This document shows positions 47,396 through 57,357 of a DNA stretch of 64,000 nt, piece after piece. The stretch comes from Sphingorhabdus sp. EL138. GTDB taxonomy: Bacteria; Pseudomonadota; Alphaproteobacteria; Sphingomonadales; Sphingomonadaceae. Location: positions 868,001 through 932,000 of the forward strand of contig NZ_OGVD01000004.1 of assembly GCF_900258045.1 (NCBI RefSeq). The letters run 5' to 3'. Position 1 is the stretch's first letter. Every line of letters begins with the position of its first letter. Under the pieces are notes generated by a model. The model was given only the letters and a program-made list of their open reading frames with translations. It was not told the origin of the DNA and did no database searches. A program made the position numbers and the translations under genes.

Positions 47396-47824
47396 ATGAG
47401 CACTGCAATTTTGGCGCCAGCGGCGCTGCTGGTCATCTGGTCACTTGTTATGCTGTTTTGGATGGCCGGAACGCGGCTCCCGGCAGCCAAGAAAATGGGG
47501 ATCGACATCACCGCAAAGCCTGGCGGGCGCGGGCCGGATGTCGATCCCCAATTGCCGGACAAAGTTGCGTGGAAATCCCATAACTATACACATCTGATGG
47601 AACAGCCGACGCTGTTTTACGCCACAGTCATCATCTTGGCAGTCGCCGAGGCTGGGACGGGAATAAACCTGTGGCTAGCCTGGGCCTACGTATTGCTGCG
47701 TATTACTCACAGCATCTGGCAGGCAACGGTCAATCTGGTGAACGTGCGCTTTCTGCTATTCGTGGCATCGACAATTTGTCTGCTGATCATGGCGATGAAT
47801 GCCTTTTTCACGACTTTTGTGTGA
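47396..47824 (+). CDS. MAPEG family membrane protein (first of two)
   Basis: The 142-residue protein has four hydrophobic segments and the conserved RLPAAKKMG and NYTHLMEQPTLFYA in the first loop, followed by WAYVLLRITHSIWQ. This matches the MAPEG family of membrane-bound glutathione or eicosanoid-related proteins. In bacteria the role is usually unknown. Strong ribosome site GGGGAGGA. Followed by a paralogue 22 bases later. Confidence 0.88.
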   Translation: MSTAILAPAALLVIWSLVMLFWMAGTRLPAAKKMGIDITAKPGGRGPDVDPQLPDKVAWKSHNYTHLMEQPTLFYATVIILAVAEAGTGINLWLAWAYVLLRITHSIWQATVNLVNVRFLLFVASTICLLIMAMNAFFTTFV

Positions 47825-47846
47825 TCTTTTTTTGGGGGAAATAACA

Positions 47847-48281
47847 ATGGAAAATAGTTCTATCTTACAGCCGGTCGTGGCACTCATATTGTGGACCATG
47901 ATCATGTGGCTGTGGATGTACGTCACGCGCATTCCAGCGATGAACAAGGCGAAGGTAGACCCGGACAAACTCAGCCGCGAATCCACCGCTGGTGGTCTGG
48001 ATGCTCTGCTGCCACCGGAAGTGCAGTGGAAGGCGCATAATTATAACCACCTGCTCACCGAACCGACATTGTTCTACGCCGTATGCATCGTGTTGGCGAT
48101 TGTCGGACAGGGAGATGGTCTGAACCTGACCATCGCATGGGCTTATGTTGGTCTCCGAGTCGTCCACAGCCTGATCCAGGCGACGGTCAACAAGATCATG
48201 TACCGCTTTTTGGTATTTGCTTTGTCCAGCCTGTGTATTATCGCTCTGGCTATCCATGCAGCGCTTGCGGTGTTCCACTAA
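47847..48281 (+). CDS. MAPEG family membrane protein (second of two)
   Basis: The 144-residue paralogue of the preceding protein has the same segments RIPAMNKAK, NYNHLLTEPTLFYA and WAYVGLRVVHSLIQATVNKI. The true ATG is 47847 with GGGGGA upstream, not the earlier frame from 47799. The two genes arose by tandem duplication and might form a hetero-oligomer in the membrane, as the family is trimeric. They sit between ornithine decarboxylase and the nitrilase. Confidence 0.88.
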   Translation: MENSSILQPVVALILWTMIMWLWMYVTRIPAMNKAKVDPDKLSRESTAGGLDALLPPEVQWKAHNYNHLLTEPTLFYAVCIVLAIVGQGDGLNLTIAWAYVGLRVVHSLIQATVNKIMYRFLVFALSSLCIIALAIHAALAVFH

Positions 48282-48299
48282 CCAGAAACGGCCCTCCCC

Positions 48300-49259
48300 A
48301 TGTCCAATCTCTTGAATGTCGCCATAGTCCAAGCGGCACCGGTTCCCTTGTGCATTGACAAGGGCATCGAACAGGCCGTCGATTTGGCACGGAAGGCCGG
48401 CGACCAGGACGCGCGGATGATAGGCTTTGGTGAGACGTTTCTCGGCGGTTATCCAATCTGGCTTGATGAGGCACCCGGCGCCGCGCTTTGGGATCATCCG
48501 GGCAGCAAGGCCCTGCACCGCATCTTGATGGATCAGGCGGTCGTCGAAAATGACCCGCGATTAGCTCCGCTGCAGGAGCTAGCCGATACGAAAAATCTCT
48601 GCATATCCATTGGTGTGCATGAACGACTGCGCTCTAGCCTTTACAACAACCAGATGCTGTTCCGCCCGGACATGCCGGTTTTAAACCATCGCAAGCTGGT
48701 CCCTACCCATGGCGAGCGCTTGATCTGGAACCGCGGCGATGGCTCAACCATCAATGTACATCAAGCCGATTGGGGCCGCACGGGGAGCCTGATTTGCTGG
48801 GAGCACTGGATGCCGCTCGCTCGCACTGCAATGCATAACTTGCGGGAAGACGTCCATGTCGCCGCTTGGCCGACGGTTAGAGAGACCTATCAGATTGCCT
48901 CGCGCCATTATGCCTTTGAGGGCGGGTGTCATGTGCTGGCCGCGGGCACATTGTTGCATCGCGATGATTTGCTGGAAGGCCTGAAACTGGTCGGTGGCAA
49001 TGACGAAGCGCTAGCGCTTTTTAAAGAAATTCCAGACACACAGTTACAATTTGGTCAAAGCATAATTGTCGCGCCTGATGCCACTATTCTAGCAGAAGCA
49101 GGTGAAAAGGACATGATCCTCGCGACTGAAATCGATCTCGATGCTGGCAAGGAAGCAAAGGCTGCACTCGACGTAGACGGCCATTATTCCAGAGCGGACG
49201 TGTTTGACCTGACGGTTGATACGCGGTCAAAGGCTGGCGTGAACTGGTCCGGGGACTAG
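48300..49259 (+). CDS. Nitrilase-type carbon-nitrogen hydrolase
   Basis: The 319-residue enzyme has the catalytic triad E45 (GFGETFLGGYP), K132 (NHRKLVPTHGE) and C166 (LICWEHWMPLAR). The C-W-E-x-x-M-P-L-A-R context fits true nitrilases rather than N-carbamoylputrescine amidase. The substrate is therefore a nitrile; a polyamine-related substrate is only suggested by position. It starts 18 bases after the second MAPEG gene. Confidence 0.88.
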   Translation: MSNLLNVAIVQAAPVPLCIDKGIEQAVDLARKAGDQDARMIGFGETFLGGYPIWLDEAPGAALWDHPGSKALHRILMDQAVVENDPRLAPLQELADTKNLCISIGVHERLRSSLYNNQMLFRPDMPVLNHRKLVPTHGERLIWNRGDGSTINVHQADWGRTGSLICWEHWMPLARTAMHNLREDVHVAAWPTVRETYQIASRHYAFEGGCHVLAAGTLLHRDDLLEGLKLVGGNDEALALFKEIPDTQLQFGQSIIVAPDATILAEAGEKDMILATEIDLDAGKEAKAALDVDGHYSRADVFDLTVDTRSKAGVNWSGD

Positions 49260-49269
49260 ATTATCCCGT

Positions 49270-50481
49270 CTATGCCTTGGTAAAGCTAGAAACCAGCTCC
49301 ACGTGGGTCGACCATAGAAATTGACCCACAGGCCACAACGCGTCCAACTTATACCCGGCATCACAAAGTTGCTTTGCGTCACGCGCAAAGCTTGCGGGGT
49401 TGCAACTTATGTAGCAAATCTTCGGCACATCCGATTGCGCGATCTGCGCAATCTGATCCCGCGCACCGGCACGAGGTGGATCCAATATTACTGCTCCAAA
49501 CCGGTTCAGTTCTTCTGGACTGAGAGCTCGCCGGAACAGATCACGATGTTCCGTAAATATCTGACGACCGGACAGGTTTGCGGCCATTTTCAGCGCCCCG
49601 ATTGCATCCCGGGACCCTTCCGCGGCATAGACCTTATGACTGTCACCGAGTGCAAATGTGAATGTACCAAGACCCGCAAACAGATCCGCGACCAATTTGG
49701 TATCTCCCACTGTTTCCAGCATCGCTGCGACCAGTGCCGCTTTACCGTCGCCGGTGGGCTGCAGGAAACTGTTATGCGGCAAGGCCACCGCTATGCCGTT
49801 AAATGTTACCGTAACCGGCTCGGGCTCCCACTGCGTTTCGGGACCATAACCATTGTCCACGGACAGCCGAGCTAGATTATTTGCCTGCGCAAAGGCAGCC
49901 AACGCCTCGCGTTGTTCGAGACTTTCCGGCTCATAATTTTTTACACACAGGTCAACACCTTGATCGGCCAGACTGATCTCGACATTCATGTCATGCTTGC
50001 GCCGGGCCACCGATTTCAAAAAACTGCGCAACGGGTCAATCACGGCAAAAAGCTCGGGCCGCATGATTTCGCATTGCTTGAGATCAACAATTCTATGACT
50101 ACCCGCCCCGCTGAACCCCAGTTTGAAGCTTTTACCCATCATCGCGGCGCGCAGGCTGGCCCGGATACGGCTGTTGGGTTTTGAAATCTGTGGAGGATGC
50201 AATGTTCCCGCACTAAGCCCCTGCCCCTCCAGCGCATAAGCGACACGGTCAATTACAAATTGCGCATAGCTTTCATCATCCAGATGTTGCAGGCTGCACC
50301 CGCCACATTCCTTAAAATGCTGGCAAGGGGGGTCGACGTGATGCGGGCCTTTTATAAGACCGCCTTCCTCACTCAACCGATCAAGCGGCGCTGAAAAGGC
50401 GACATGGCGGCCATCAGCGGTCACGCCGTCGCCTTTGGCTGCAACACGCTGGATAAGATTAGGATCGGTTTCAGTGCTCAT
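49270..50481 (-). CDS. RlmD/TrmA-family RNA (uracil-5-)-methyltransferase
   Basis: The 403-residue SAM enzyme methylates uridine at C5 in rRNA or tRNA. A [4Fe-4S] cysteine cluster lies near residue 55-66 (CQHFKECGGC, plus a later C in QCEIMRPE), the SAM motif is VADLFAGLGTFTF, and the catalytic cysteine is in YISCNPASFARD. It starts at ATG 50481, overlapping the nnr stop in ATGA. It is probably RumA/RlmD-like; the exact target base cannot be told. Confidence 0.9.
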   Translation of the reverse strand: MSTETDPNLIQRVAAKGDGVTADGRHVAFSAPLDRLSEEGGLIKGPHHVDPPCQHFKECGGCSLQHLDDESYAQFVIDRVAYALEGQGLSAGTLHPPQISKPNSRIRASLRAAMMGKSFKLGFSGAGSHRIVDLKQCEIMRPELFAVIDPLRSFLKSVARRKHDMNVEISLADQGVDLCVKNYEPESLEQREALAAFAQANNLARLSVDNGYGPETQWEPEPVTVTFNGIAVALPHNSFLQPTGDGKAALVAAMLETVGDTKLVADLFAGLGTFTFALGDSHKVYAAEGSRDAIGALKMAANLSGRQIFTEHRDLFRRALSPEELNRFGAVILDPPRAGARDQIAQIAQSDVPKICYISCNPASFARDAKQLCDAGYKLDALWPVGQFLWSTHVELVSSFTKA

Positions 50482-51887
50482 ATGCACTCTTGTAGCGCTT
50501 TCGGGATATGATCAATCAGTATCTCCGGCGAAAAACTGGGCCCGGCGAGTTTCGCAGCACGGCCATGCAGCCACTGCCCCTGTTTTGCGGCCAGGAAAGC
50601 GTCTTTCTCATTCGCAAAGCGGGCTGCGATCATACCTGCAAGAACGTCGCCCGTTCCTGCTGTAGAAAGCCAGCTTGACGATGAGGGTGTCAGAGACACA
50701 GCGCCTTCAGCATTGGCAATCACGCTGTCGTTGCCCTTATGAACGACAACAGCACCGCTATCGGCAGCCAGTATCTTCGTGAGATCGATTTTCGATCCGT
50801 CATCGGTTTCGCACATTGTCGCAAATTCACCGGAATGGGGTGTTACAATAACAGGTGATGATCGACCTTTCAGACGGCTGAGACCAGCACTGCCCAACAA
50901 CATCAACGCATCGGCATCGAGCAGAACCGGTTTGTCGATATCCAGGACCAAATCCAAAAGCCGTTCTGCATGACCATCACGGCCCAGCCCGGGTCCGACG
51001 ACAATGATCGCGATTCTGTCATCCGATAATTGCTCTCGAAGCTGGACCCCATTCTCATGAGATTCGACAACGATGCTATGATTGGTTGAAGAGAACCCGG
51101 TTCCAGCGAACATCTTCACATAGCCAGCCCCTGATCGCTGTGCTGCCAAGGTCGTTAGTTTCGCTGCCCCCGGCATACGGCCAGCCACAACGGCAACCAG
51201 GCCCCTTGTATATTTATGATCCTCTGTCTCGGGTGGCTTAATTGTCGGTCGGGCAAGCAACCGCGCGGCCGAAGCCGCTTCCACGCCAATGTTCACCCCC
51301 GCCAGATATCCCATAAGTCCGCGGGCTGGCGCAAGATAATGCGCGGGCTTGAAGGCTCCGAGCGCAATCGTCAGGTCATACCGAGAAACCGCATTCAGTT
51401 TCGCTCCGGTATCGGTTTCAATGCCGCTGGGCAGATCAACCGCCACCCGTCGCTGCGCCCCCTCGAACAGGCGCTGGTGATGATCCAATAGAGTCCCTGA
51501 TACCGGTCGGGTGAGTCCGGTTCCAAACAGGCAGTCGACAAACTGTTTCGCTGGCTTTGCATCATCCAGAGCATAGGTTTTTCCCTGCCAGAGAGATTTC
51601 GCATTTTCCGCGGCATCTGTTCCAGGTTCGCTGCTTGCCGCGATGTAAACGTCCACACTTCTTTCCAGTAACGCCTGGGCAATGACATATCCGTCGCCGC
51701 CATTATTGCCGGGACCACAGAGCACCAGCGTGGGGCAATTGGGTGCCGCCCGCCAGATATAGTCAGCGGCACCGGTTCCGGCCCTGTGCATAAGCTCGAT
51801 TACGGATGTTCCGCTATCAATAAGCTGCTGTTCGGCAGCCTGCATCTCGGCAGCTGTCAGGATATGCCCATGATTGAGCAAGGCCAC
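50478..51887 (-). CDS. nnr: Bifunctional NAD(P)H-hydrate epimerase and dehydratase
   Basis: The 469-residue protein repairs damaged NAD(P)H. The N-terminal YjeF epimerase half has LCGPGNNGGDGYVIA and DCLFGTGL. The C-terminal dehydratase half, with a ribokinase fold, has HKYTRGLVAVVAG, VIVTPHSGEF and the ADP-dependent loop STAGTGDVLAG. Both domains are complete. It follows the small lipoprotein gene by 2 bases and overlaps the RNA methyltransferase gene, forming one operon with ilvD. Confidence 0.95.
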   Translation of the reverse strand: MALLNHGHILTAAEMQAAEQQLIDSGTSVIELMHRAGTGAADYIWRAAPNCPTLVLCGPGNNGGDGYVIAQALLERSVDVYIAASSEPGTDAAENAKSLWQGKTYALDDAKPAKQFVDCLFGTGLTRPVSGTLLDHHQRLFEGAQRRVAVDLPSGIETDTGAKLNAVSRYDLTIALGAFKPAHYLAPARGLMGYLAGVNIGVEAASAARLLARPTIKPPETEDHKYTRGLVAVVAGRMPGAAKLTTLAAQRSGAGYVKMFAGTGFSSTNHSIVVESHENGVQLREQLSDDRIAIIVVGPGLGRDGHAERLLDLVLDIDKPVLLDADALMLLGSAGLSRLKGRSSPVIVTPHSGEFATMCETDDGSKIDLTKILAADSGAVVVHKGNDSVIANAEGAVSLTPSSSSWLSTAGTGDVLAGMIAARFANEKDAFLAAKQGQWLHGRAAKLAGPSFSPEILIDHIPKALQECI

Positions 51888-51889
51888 CG

Positions 51890-52330
51890 CTAATTCCCGG
51901 CTTGTGCTGCCGGTCCATCCGCTTGATTGGCGGCATCTGCCGTGTCTGATGTCTTCATGCGCGCTGACATGAGATATTTATCGGAACCGACACTTACCAG
52001 GATCTTGTCATCTTCGACAATCTCGATCCTAGCTTTCTCCGATCCGTCAGCAGCTTCCAACCCGCGACCGTCGGTTAGGACATTGAACCGGCGAAAACCG
52101 CCGTCGGGATGCCGCACTATAAGGGTTACGCCATTTTCGCCGGACAGGCGTTCCGTTTGGCAGCCGCTTGAAAAATCGCTATCGCCATTGATCGCACATT
52201 CGATCCTGCCGTCATCGGCGGCCTGAGCCGCTGCACTATCTTCTGCTTCGGCCAGTCTTCCATTGTCCGGCTTTCCGCATGCTGTCACAAGCAAGATAAC
52301 TGCAAAACTGTTATATATCCGCATAGACAT
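51890..52330 (-). CDS. Small lipoprotein overlapping the ilvD 3' end
   Basis: The 146-residue protein begins with a signal segment and the lipobox LVTAC, cysteine at about residue 18. The mature part is acidic, with SGCQTERL and a beta-rich centre ([21 protein letters not shown]). Its ATG at 52330 lies inside the ilvD coding end, so the two overlap by 20 bases, and a weak GGAAA precedes it. I do not recognise the family. It is anchored to a membrane; no function can be inferred. Confidence 0.72.
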   Translation of the reverse strand: MSMRIYNSFAVILLVTACGKPDNGRLAEAEDSAAAQAADDGRIECAINGDSDFSSGCQTERLSGENGVTLIVRHPDGGFRRFNVLTDGRGLEAADGSEKARIEIVEDDKILVSVGSDKYLMSARMKTSDTADAANQADGPAAQAGN

Positions 52331-54032
52331 GTTTTTCCGCTTTCGCTCCGGGATGAGTGACAGCGCCCTTATAGGCCGGGCCGACATTCTGGGCATAGCG
52401 CCATAATGCACCTGACCCATAATCATTCACATGAGGAGTATAACGTGAACGGCGTTCTTCCAGGGTTTTCTCATCAACTTCAAGATCGATTATACCTGCC
52501 TCAGCGTCGATATTTATCATATCGCCGTCTTCGACCAACCCGATTGGGCCGCCATCGGCTGCTTCCGGCCCGACATGACCGATGCAAAAGCCCCGGGTTG
52601 CGCCCGAAAAACGGCCATCGGTGATAAGTGCGACCTTTTCACCCATGCCCTGACCATAGAGCGCCGCTGTGGTTGCCAGCATTTCGCGCATGCCCGGACC
52701 GCCTTTCGGGCCTTCGTTGCGGATGATGATGACGGAGCCTTCCTTGATCTCGCGCTTTTCGACGGCATCAAAGGCATCTTCTTCACATTCGAATATTTGT
52801 GCTGGACCGCGAAACTGTAAACGCGCCATACCTGCGACCTTCACAATTGCGCCTTCCGGTGCGAGCGATCCCTTCAAGCCGACCACGCCGCCGGTTTCGG
52901 TGATCGCATTCTTCACATCATATATGACCTTCTGGTCGTTATTCCATGTAATCTCATCGATATTTTCGCCCAATGTCTTGCCGGTTACCGTAATGCAATC
53001 GCCATTAAGCAGATCATTGTCCATCATGGTTTTCATCAGCATATAGACACCACCAGCATTATGCATGTCTCTCGCGACATATTTGCCGCCCGGCTTCAGA
53101 TCAGCCAGATAAGGCGTCGATTTGAAGGCTTCCGCAACATCAAACAGATCGAAATCTATACCCGCCTCACTCGCCATGGCTGGCAGATGGAGGGCCGCAT
53201 TGGTTGATCCGCCGGTGGCCGCTACGATACGGGCCGCATTCACAAAGGCCTCTCTGGTGCAGATATCGCGTGGACGCAGGTTGCGTTCGATCAAATCCAT
53301 AACCTGACGTCCTGCCGCCACCGCCATATCGTCGCGGCTTTCATAAGGCGCTGGTGCCATATTGCTGTTAGGTAATGACAATCCGATCGCCTCAGCCACG
53401 CAGGCCATGGTGTTGGCGGTAAACTGACCGCCACATGCGCCATGTCCGGGGCACGCGACTTTTTCGAGTTCAATCAGTTCCTGCAGCGGGCAGTTTCCGG
53501 CACTGTGCTGGCCAACGGCTTCAAACACATCGACAACAGTAACATCTTCGTCATGGAAACGGCCTGGCAAGATGGAACCGCCGTAGACAAAGATCGAAGG
53601 CACATTGAGGCGGAGCATCGCCATCATCATGCCCGGTAGGCTTTTATCGCAGCCCGCATAGGTTACCAATGCGTCGTAGCAATGGCCGCGGACGCTGACC
53701 TCTACCGAGTCAGCAATCACTTCACGCGATATGAGCGAGGATTTCATCCCCTGATGACCCATAGCGATACCGTCAGTCACGGTGATGGTATTGAACCGGC
53801 GCGGGGTGCCGCCGGCCTCGATGACGCCTTGACGTGCCATATCCGCTTGGGCATCCAGCAATGTGTTGCAAGGCGCGCTGTCATTGCCAGCAGACGCAAT
53901 GCCGACAAATGGTTTGGCGATGTCTTCCTCGGTCATGCCCATGGCATAATAATAGCTGCGCTGTGGCGCGCGTTCCGGGCCGACACTGACATGGCGGCTT
54001 GGTAGTCTGGATTTATCGAACGTCCGGGTCAT
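52311..54032 (-). CDS. ilvD: Dihydroxy-acid dehydratase
   Basis: The 573-residue iron-sulfur enzyme is the third step of valine and isoleucine synthesis. The cysteine ligands lie in [20 protein letters not shown] and [11 protein letters not shown]. The end [19 protein letters not shown] is typical. It is 60 bases after the N-formylglutamate-type gene. It shares its last 20 bases with the lipoprotein gene. Confidence 0.96.
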   Translation of the reverse strand: MTRTFDKSRLPSRHVSVGPERAPQRSYYYAMGMTEEDIAKPFVGIASAGNDSAPCNTLLDAQADMARQGVIEAGGTPRRFNTITVTDGIAMGHQGMKSSLISREVIADSVEVSVRGHCYDALVTYAGCDKSLPGMMMAMLRLNVPSIFVYGGSILPGRFHDEDVTVVDVFEAVGQHSAGNCPLQELIELEKVACPGHGACGGQFTANTMACVAEAIGLSLPNSNMAPAPYESRDDMAVAAGRQVMDLIERNLRPRDICTREAFVNAARIVAATGGSTNAALHLPAMASEAGIDFDLFDVAEAFKSTPYLADLKPGGKYVARDMHNAGGVYMLMKTMMDNDLLNGDCITVTGKTLGENIDEITWNNDQKVIYDVKNAITETGGVVGLKGSLAPEGAIVKVAGMARLQFRGPAQIFECEEDAFDAVEKREIKEGSVIIIRNEGPKGGPGMREMLATTAALYGQGMGEKVALITDGRFSGATRGFCIGHVGPEAADGGPIGLVEDGDMINIDAEAGIIDLEVDEKTLEERRSRYTPHVNDYGSGALWRYAQNVGPAYKGAVTHPGAKAEKHVYADI

Positions 54033-54092
54033 TTATTCGTCCTGCAAAAGAGGTGGCTGTAATTGCCGATCCTCCTTCCAAAACTGCGGCTC

Positions 54093-54818
54093 TCACGCAA
54101 GCCCTGTTCGTACTTTATCGCAGATTCGTAACAATATTTCTGAAAAACGGCGCTGACCGGTTTCATGTGAAATCAAATCCTGTCGAATCTCGATTTCTGT
54201 ATAGGCTTTGCCGATATCCTCTGCCTGCCGTTTCATCGTGGCGTGGAGGTCTTTGCCTGAATAGGGTTGCTGGTCACCAACAACCAGTCCTTCCTGTTCC
54301 AGATGTTGGATAGCGAGACGCGATGCTGCTTCCTGTTCGTTGTAAAGGACACCGATGTCCCATGGGCGCATTTCCATCAATCCGGATCGTAGCTTGGGCG
54401 TAAAACTGTGCAGAAACAATGTGAGCGCCGGATCCAGATCACGGATCAGCTCTGCCACCCGATCATGATAGGGGTGAAAGAACCGGTTGAGACGTGTGCT
54501 TCTTTCCCCATCACCAATTGCGTTACCGGTTATCTCGACCCCGTCGCTGCGAGCCGGAATGACGCCTGTTTCGTCCGGAAATCGATTGAGGTCGACGACC
54601 AGTCGGGATACCGTTCCCAATATCGACAGGTAACCGGGTGTTTCGGCCATGTAGCGGGCGATGTTGGCAACGCCGATATCATAAGCGATATGATCGTTCA
54701 GAAACTCCGGCGAAATCCCAAGATCAATGTCATCCGGAACATGATTGGCGGCATGATCAACCACGATCAGCACACCGCGTTCTTGCGGGACTCCAAAAAT
54801 TTCGAACGGTTCGATCAT
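54093..54818 (-). CDS. N-formylglutamate amidohydrolase-like protein
   Basis: The 241-residue protein has LIVVDHAANHVPDDIDLG at residue 15-32 and HSFTPKL (about residue 137), which are the metal-binding motifs of the N-formylglutamate amidohydrolase family (HutG type). No other histidine-degradation genes are near, so the true substrate may differ. Its ATG overlaps the ispE stop in ATGA. The annotation is family-level. Confidence 0.85.
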   Translation of the reverse strand: MIEPFEIFGVPQERGVLIVVDHAANHVPDDIDLGISPEFLNDHIAYDIGVANIARYMAETPGYLSILGTVSRLVVDLNRFPDETGVIPARSDGVEITGNAIGDGERSTRLNRFFHPYHDRVAELIRDLDPALTLFLHSFTPKLRSGLMEMRPWDIGVLYNEQEAASRLAIQHLEQEGLVVGDQQPYSGKDLHATMKRQAEDIGKAYTEIEIRQDLISHETGQRRFSEILLRICDKVRTGLA

Positions 54819-55669
54819 TTCAACCCTCCGATCATCGTCCAGCTATCCGGTAATTCTGCATTGATCATTTTTTCCGCATCCCTTGCCTGTCGTTCTGTTT
54901 CATAGAGAGCAAAGCAGGTTGCGCCTGACCCCGACATCCTTGAAACCACTGCACCAGTTTCATTCAAGTTCGATAAAATATTGCTAATAGCTGGGGCCAA
55001 TCGCTCTGCTGGGCCTTGTAAATCGTTGCGTCCAGACAGAACGATATCAAGAAGACCACCAGCTGGCAGGGTGCCGTGATCGATGCCATCCCAATCGCGA
55101 AAAATGGATGCCGTAGATACTGGAATAAGTGGGTTTACCAGAAGCACAAAATGTCCTGCTAGAGCGCCATTTTCTAAGGGCATCAGATCCTGCCCAATTC
55201 CCTTTCCCAAACATGTCTGATTGACAACGCAAGCAGGCACATCGGCGCCCAGCGGGGCAGAAAGTTTCGCAAGTTCAGATAGTGACAACCCTGCGCGCCA
55301 ATAGCGGTTGAGCAAGCGAAGTGTCGCTGCGGCATCAGCGGAACCACCGCCAATTCCCGAGGCAATAGGTAAACGCTTGTCGAGAAAAATACTCGCTCCG
55401 ACCGCCTCACCGGTGTGAGCGGCCAACAAACGGGCGGCATCCAGCACCAGATTGTCCTTATCGCTCAAACCCTTGGCAAAGGGACCCTTGATCGACAGTG
55501 TTATTTCATCACGAGGCTTTACGAACAGCAAATCTCCGTGATCGAGGAAAGCAAACACTGTCTCAATGTCATGATAACCATTGGCGAGACGTTTGCGAAC
55601 ATGCAGCGCAAGATTGATCTTAGCGCACGCGATCTCGCTATCGCCTTTATTCTGATCTGTCTGAAACAT
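54815..55669 (-). CDS. ispE: 4-Diphosphocytidyl-2-C-methyl-D-erythritol kinase
   Basis: The 284-residue GHMP kinase catalyses an ATP-dependent step of the non-mevalonate isoprenoid route. The N-terminal motif is CAKINLALHV, the ATP loop LPIASGIGGGSADAAATL, and the third GHMP motif SRMSGSGATCFALY. Its ATG overlaps the TPR gene stop by one base (TAATG). Both motif order and length match the family. Confidence 0.95.
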   Translation of the reverse strand: MFQTDQNKGDSEIACAKINLALHVRKRLANGYHDIETVFAFLDHGDLLFVKPRDEITLSIKGPFAKGLSDKDNLVLDAARLLAAHTGEAVGASIFLDKRLPIASGIGGGSADAAATLRLLNRYWRAGLSLSELAKLSAPLGADVPACVVNQTCLGKGIGQDLMPLENGALAGHFVLLVNPLIPVSTASIFRDWDGIDHGTLPAGGLLDIVLSGRNDLQGPAERLAPAISNILSNLNETGAVVSRMSGSGATCFALYETERQARDAEKMINAELPDSWTMIGGLK

Positions 55670-57357
55670 TAAGGAGAAACAAGATCGGCACGAAGGCCCA
55701 CATCGATTTTTTCCTTCAGGCGCTGCATATCTTCAGCATCAGCGAATAATTTGGCTGATTTCCAAGCATAGCGCGCTTCATATTTTCGGCCGACCGCCCA
55801 ATAGGCATCACCTAGATGTTCGTTTATCGTCGGATCTTGCGGTTCCCCTGCCCGGGCCAGCTCCAGATACCCGACCGCTTTCTCATGTTCACCGGTGACA
55901 TAATAAGCCCAGCCCAGGGAATCAGTGATTGCAGGCGAAGATGAACGAAGTTTATGTGCTCTGCGAATGGCAGCGATCGCGGAAGTGGTATTTTCGCGGC
56001 GTTCCAGCTGCGCATAACCCAGATAGTTCAATATGCTCGCTGAATCAGGTTGCAGCATGTCGGCTTTTTTCAGTGAGTTCAAACCTGCTGGCCAAAGTCC
56101 AGCCTGTTCCTGTGCGGCGCCAAGTGACAGCCAGTATGATGCCAGCAACGCATCTGGAGCGCCTCTCTTTTCCGCCAACGCTATAGCTTGTTCAAAGGCC
56201 GTGGCGGCCTCATTGTGATTGCCGCTTGCCTGAAGCAGTTGCCCCAGCAAAGCCCTCAATTCAGGCGTCTCAGGCATGGCGTCAGTGATTTTGCCCAAAC
56301 GTTTTTGCGCGCTTGTGTAATCTTCATCATCAACATAGCGCGCCACCTCCATGCTGATGGCCAATAAGGCGTAGGCACTGTCACTGGCTATTTCTTTAAG
56401 TGCAGTCCGGGCGGCTTGATTATTTTCGGTATTGCCATAAGCCTCAGCCAAAATAAGCTGTCCATAGTCATTATCCGGTGAAATCCGGGCGGCTGCCTGT
56501 GCGCTAACCAAACCCAGAAAATAGGCCCGCTGGGATCCCAAGTCAGATGCTAGCCGCTGCAGAAGAAAGCTTGTTCCGACCTGCGTATCCAACTTTTGGG
56601 AAAACACCTTTACTTTGCCAAGCTCTATGTCCTGGAACATTTTCCTTTCCGGGCCCGTGCGCTTTTTACTCAATATTCCCAAAGCAGTCTGCTCGTCGCC
56701 CTTGGCCAGGAAATGACGGGCAATGACAATACGCACCGGCGCCATGCGCGCTTCATTGCGATCAACAATTGCATCGATCAGTTGCATGACATCGTCTTCG
56801 TAGCCGCGAGCCAAAGCGTGCAAAATCAACTGTTCCTGATGATAATAGGTACCGGTCGTGTCTTTCTTGGCCGCCGCAAGGTCCGCAAGTGGGCTTTTCC
56901 GGTCAGCAGTGGAAAGCCAAGCGTTCAAGAATGGTGTTAAAAACCCAAAATTCTGTAAGGCTTCAAGCTGCAAAGAGGCGATTTCGGCTGCCTTATAATC
57001 GCGACGTGAAAAGGCATCAGCAAATAAAAGTAAAGGCATTTCCGCATCAATGCCACTGCGTGTGTCGAGAGTGCGGACCGCTTTGATTGCCAGATCAAAA
57101 TCGCCGGATTCAATCGCTTTTACGTAAGCTTTGCTCGCCAACAACAGGTTGTCCGGCTGTTCCTTCAGCGTTTCTGCATAGATAGCCGTAGCGGCTTCCG
57201 GTTTGTCCGATGATTCTGCCAATCGTGCTTCGACATATCGGTTAAGCGCATCAGCTCCATTGCTGCGCTTGGCGAGAGCCGGGCTACTCAATAGTGCGGC
57301 AATGATAAATACGCCAAAACCTGTTTTACATATTGGGGTAATTGGGACCTCCGCCAC
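55669..57357 (-). CDS. Exported tetratricopeptide-repeat protein
   Basis: The product of about 562 residues is made of TPR-like helical repeats from about residue 40 to the end, for example in the stretches PETPELRALLGQLLQASGNHN, SASILNYLGYAQL and PTINEHLGDAYWAVGRKYEA. Near the start is a hydrophobic stretch FGVFIIAALLSSPALA, a probable signal peptide. No in-frame ATG lies at the right place; I use GTG 57357, with ATT 57342 and TTG 57369 as alternatives, all inside the ETF-QO gene end. The protein is probably periplasmic or outer-membrane associated and may scaffold cell-envelope proteins. Confidence 0.8.
   Translation of the reverse strand: MAEVPITPICKTGFGVFIIAALLSSPALAKRSNGADALNRYVEARLAESSDKPEAATAIYAETLKEQPDNLLLASKAYVKAIESGDFDLAIKAVRTLDTRSGIDAEMPLLLFADAFSRRDYKAAEIASLQLEALQNFGFLTPFLNAWLSTADRKSPLADLAAAKKDTTGTYYHQEQLILHALARGYEDDVMQLIDAIVDRNEARMAPVRIVIARHFLAKGDEQTALGILSKKRTGPERKMFQDIELGKVKVFSQKLDTQVGTSFLLQRLASDLGSQRAYFLGLVSAQAAARISPDNDYGQLILAEAYGNTENNQAARTALKEIASDSAYALLAISMEVARYVDDEDYTSAQKRLGKITDAMPETPELRALLGQLLQASGNHNEAATAFEQAIALAEKRGAPDALLASYWLSLGAAQEQAGLWPAGLNSLKKADMLQPDSASILNYLGYAQLERRENTTSAIAAIRRAHKLRSSSPAITDSLGWAYYVTGEHEKAVGYLELARAGEPQDPTINEHLGDAYWAVGRKYEARYAWKSAKLFADAEDMQRLKEKIDVGLRADLVSP

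Noticed and set aside
48300-49259. Nitrilase as N-carbamoylputrescine amidase of the agmatine route
   Set aside because: The catalytic context CWEHWMPLAR fits nitrilases, no agmatine deiminase or arginine decarboxylase is near, and putrescine is already made by ornithine decarboxylase.
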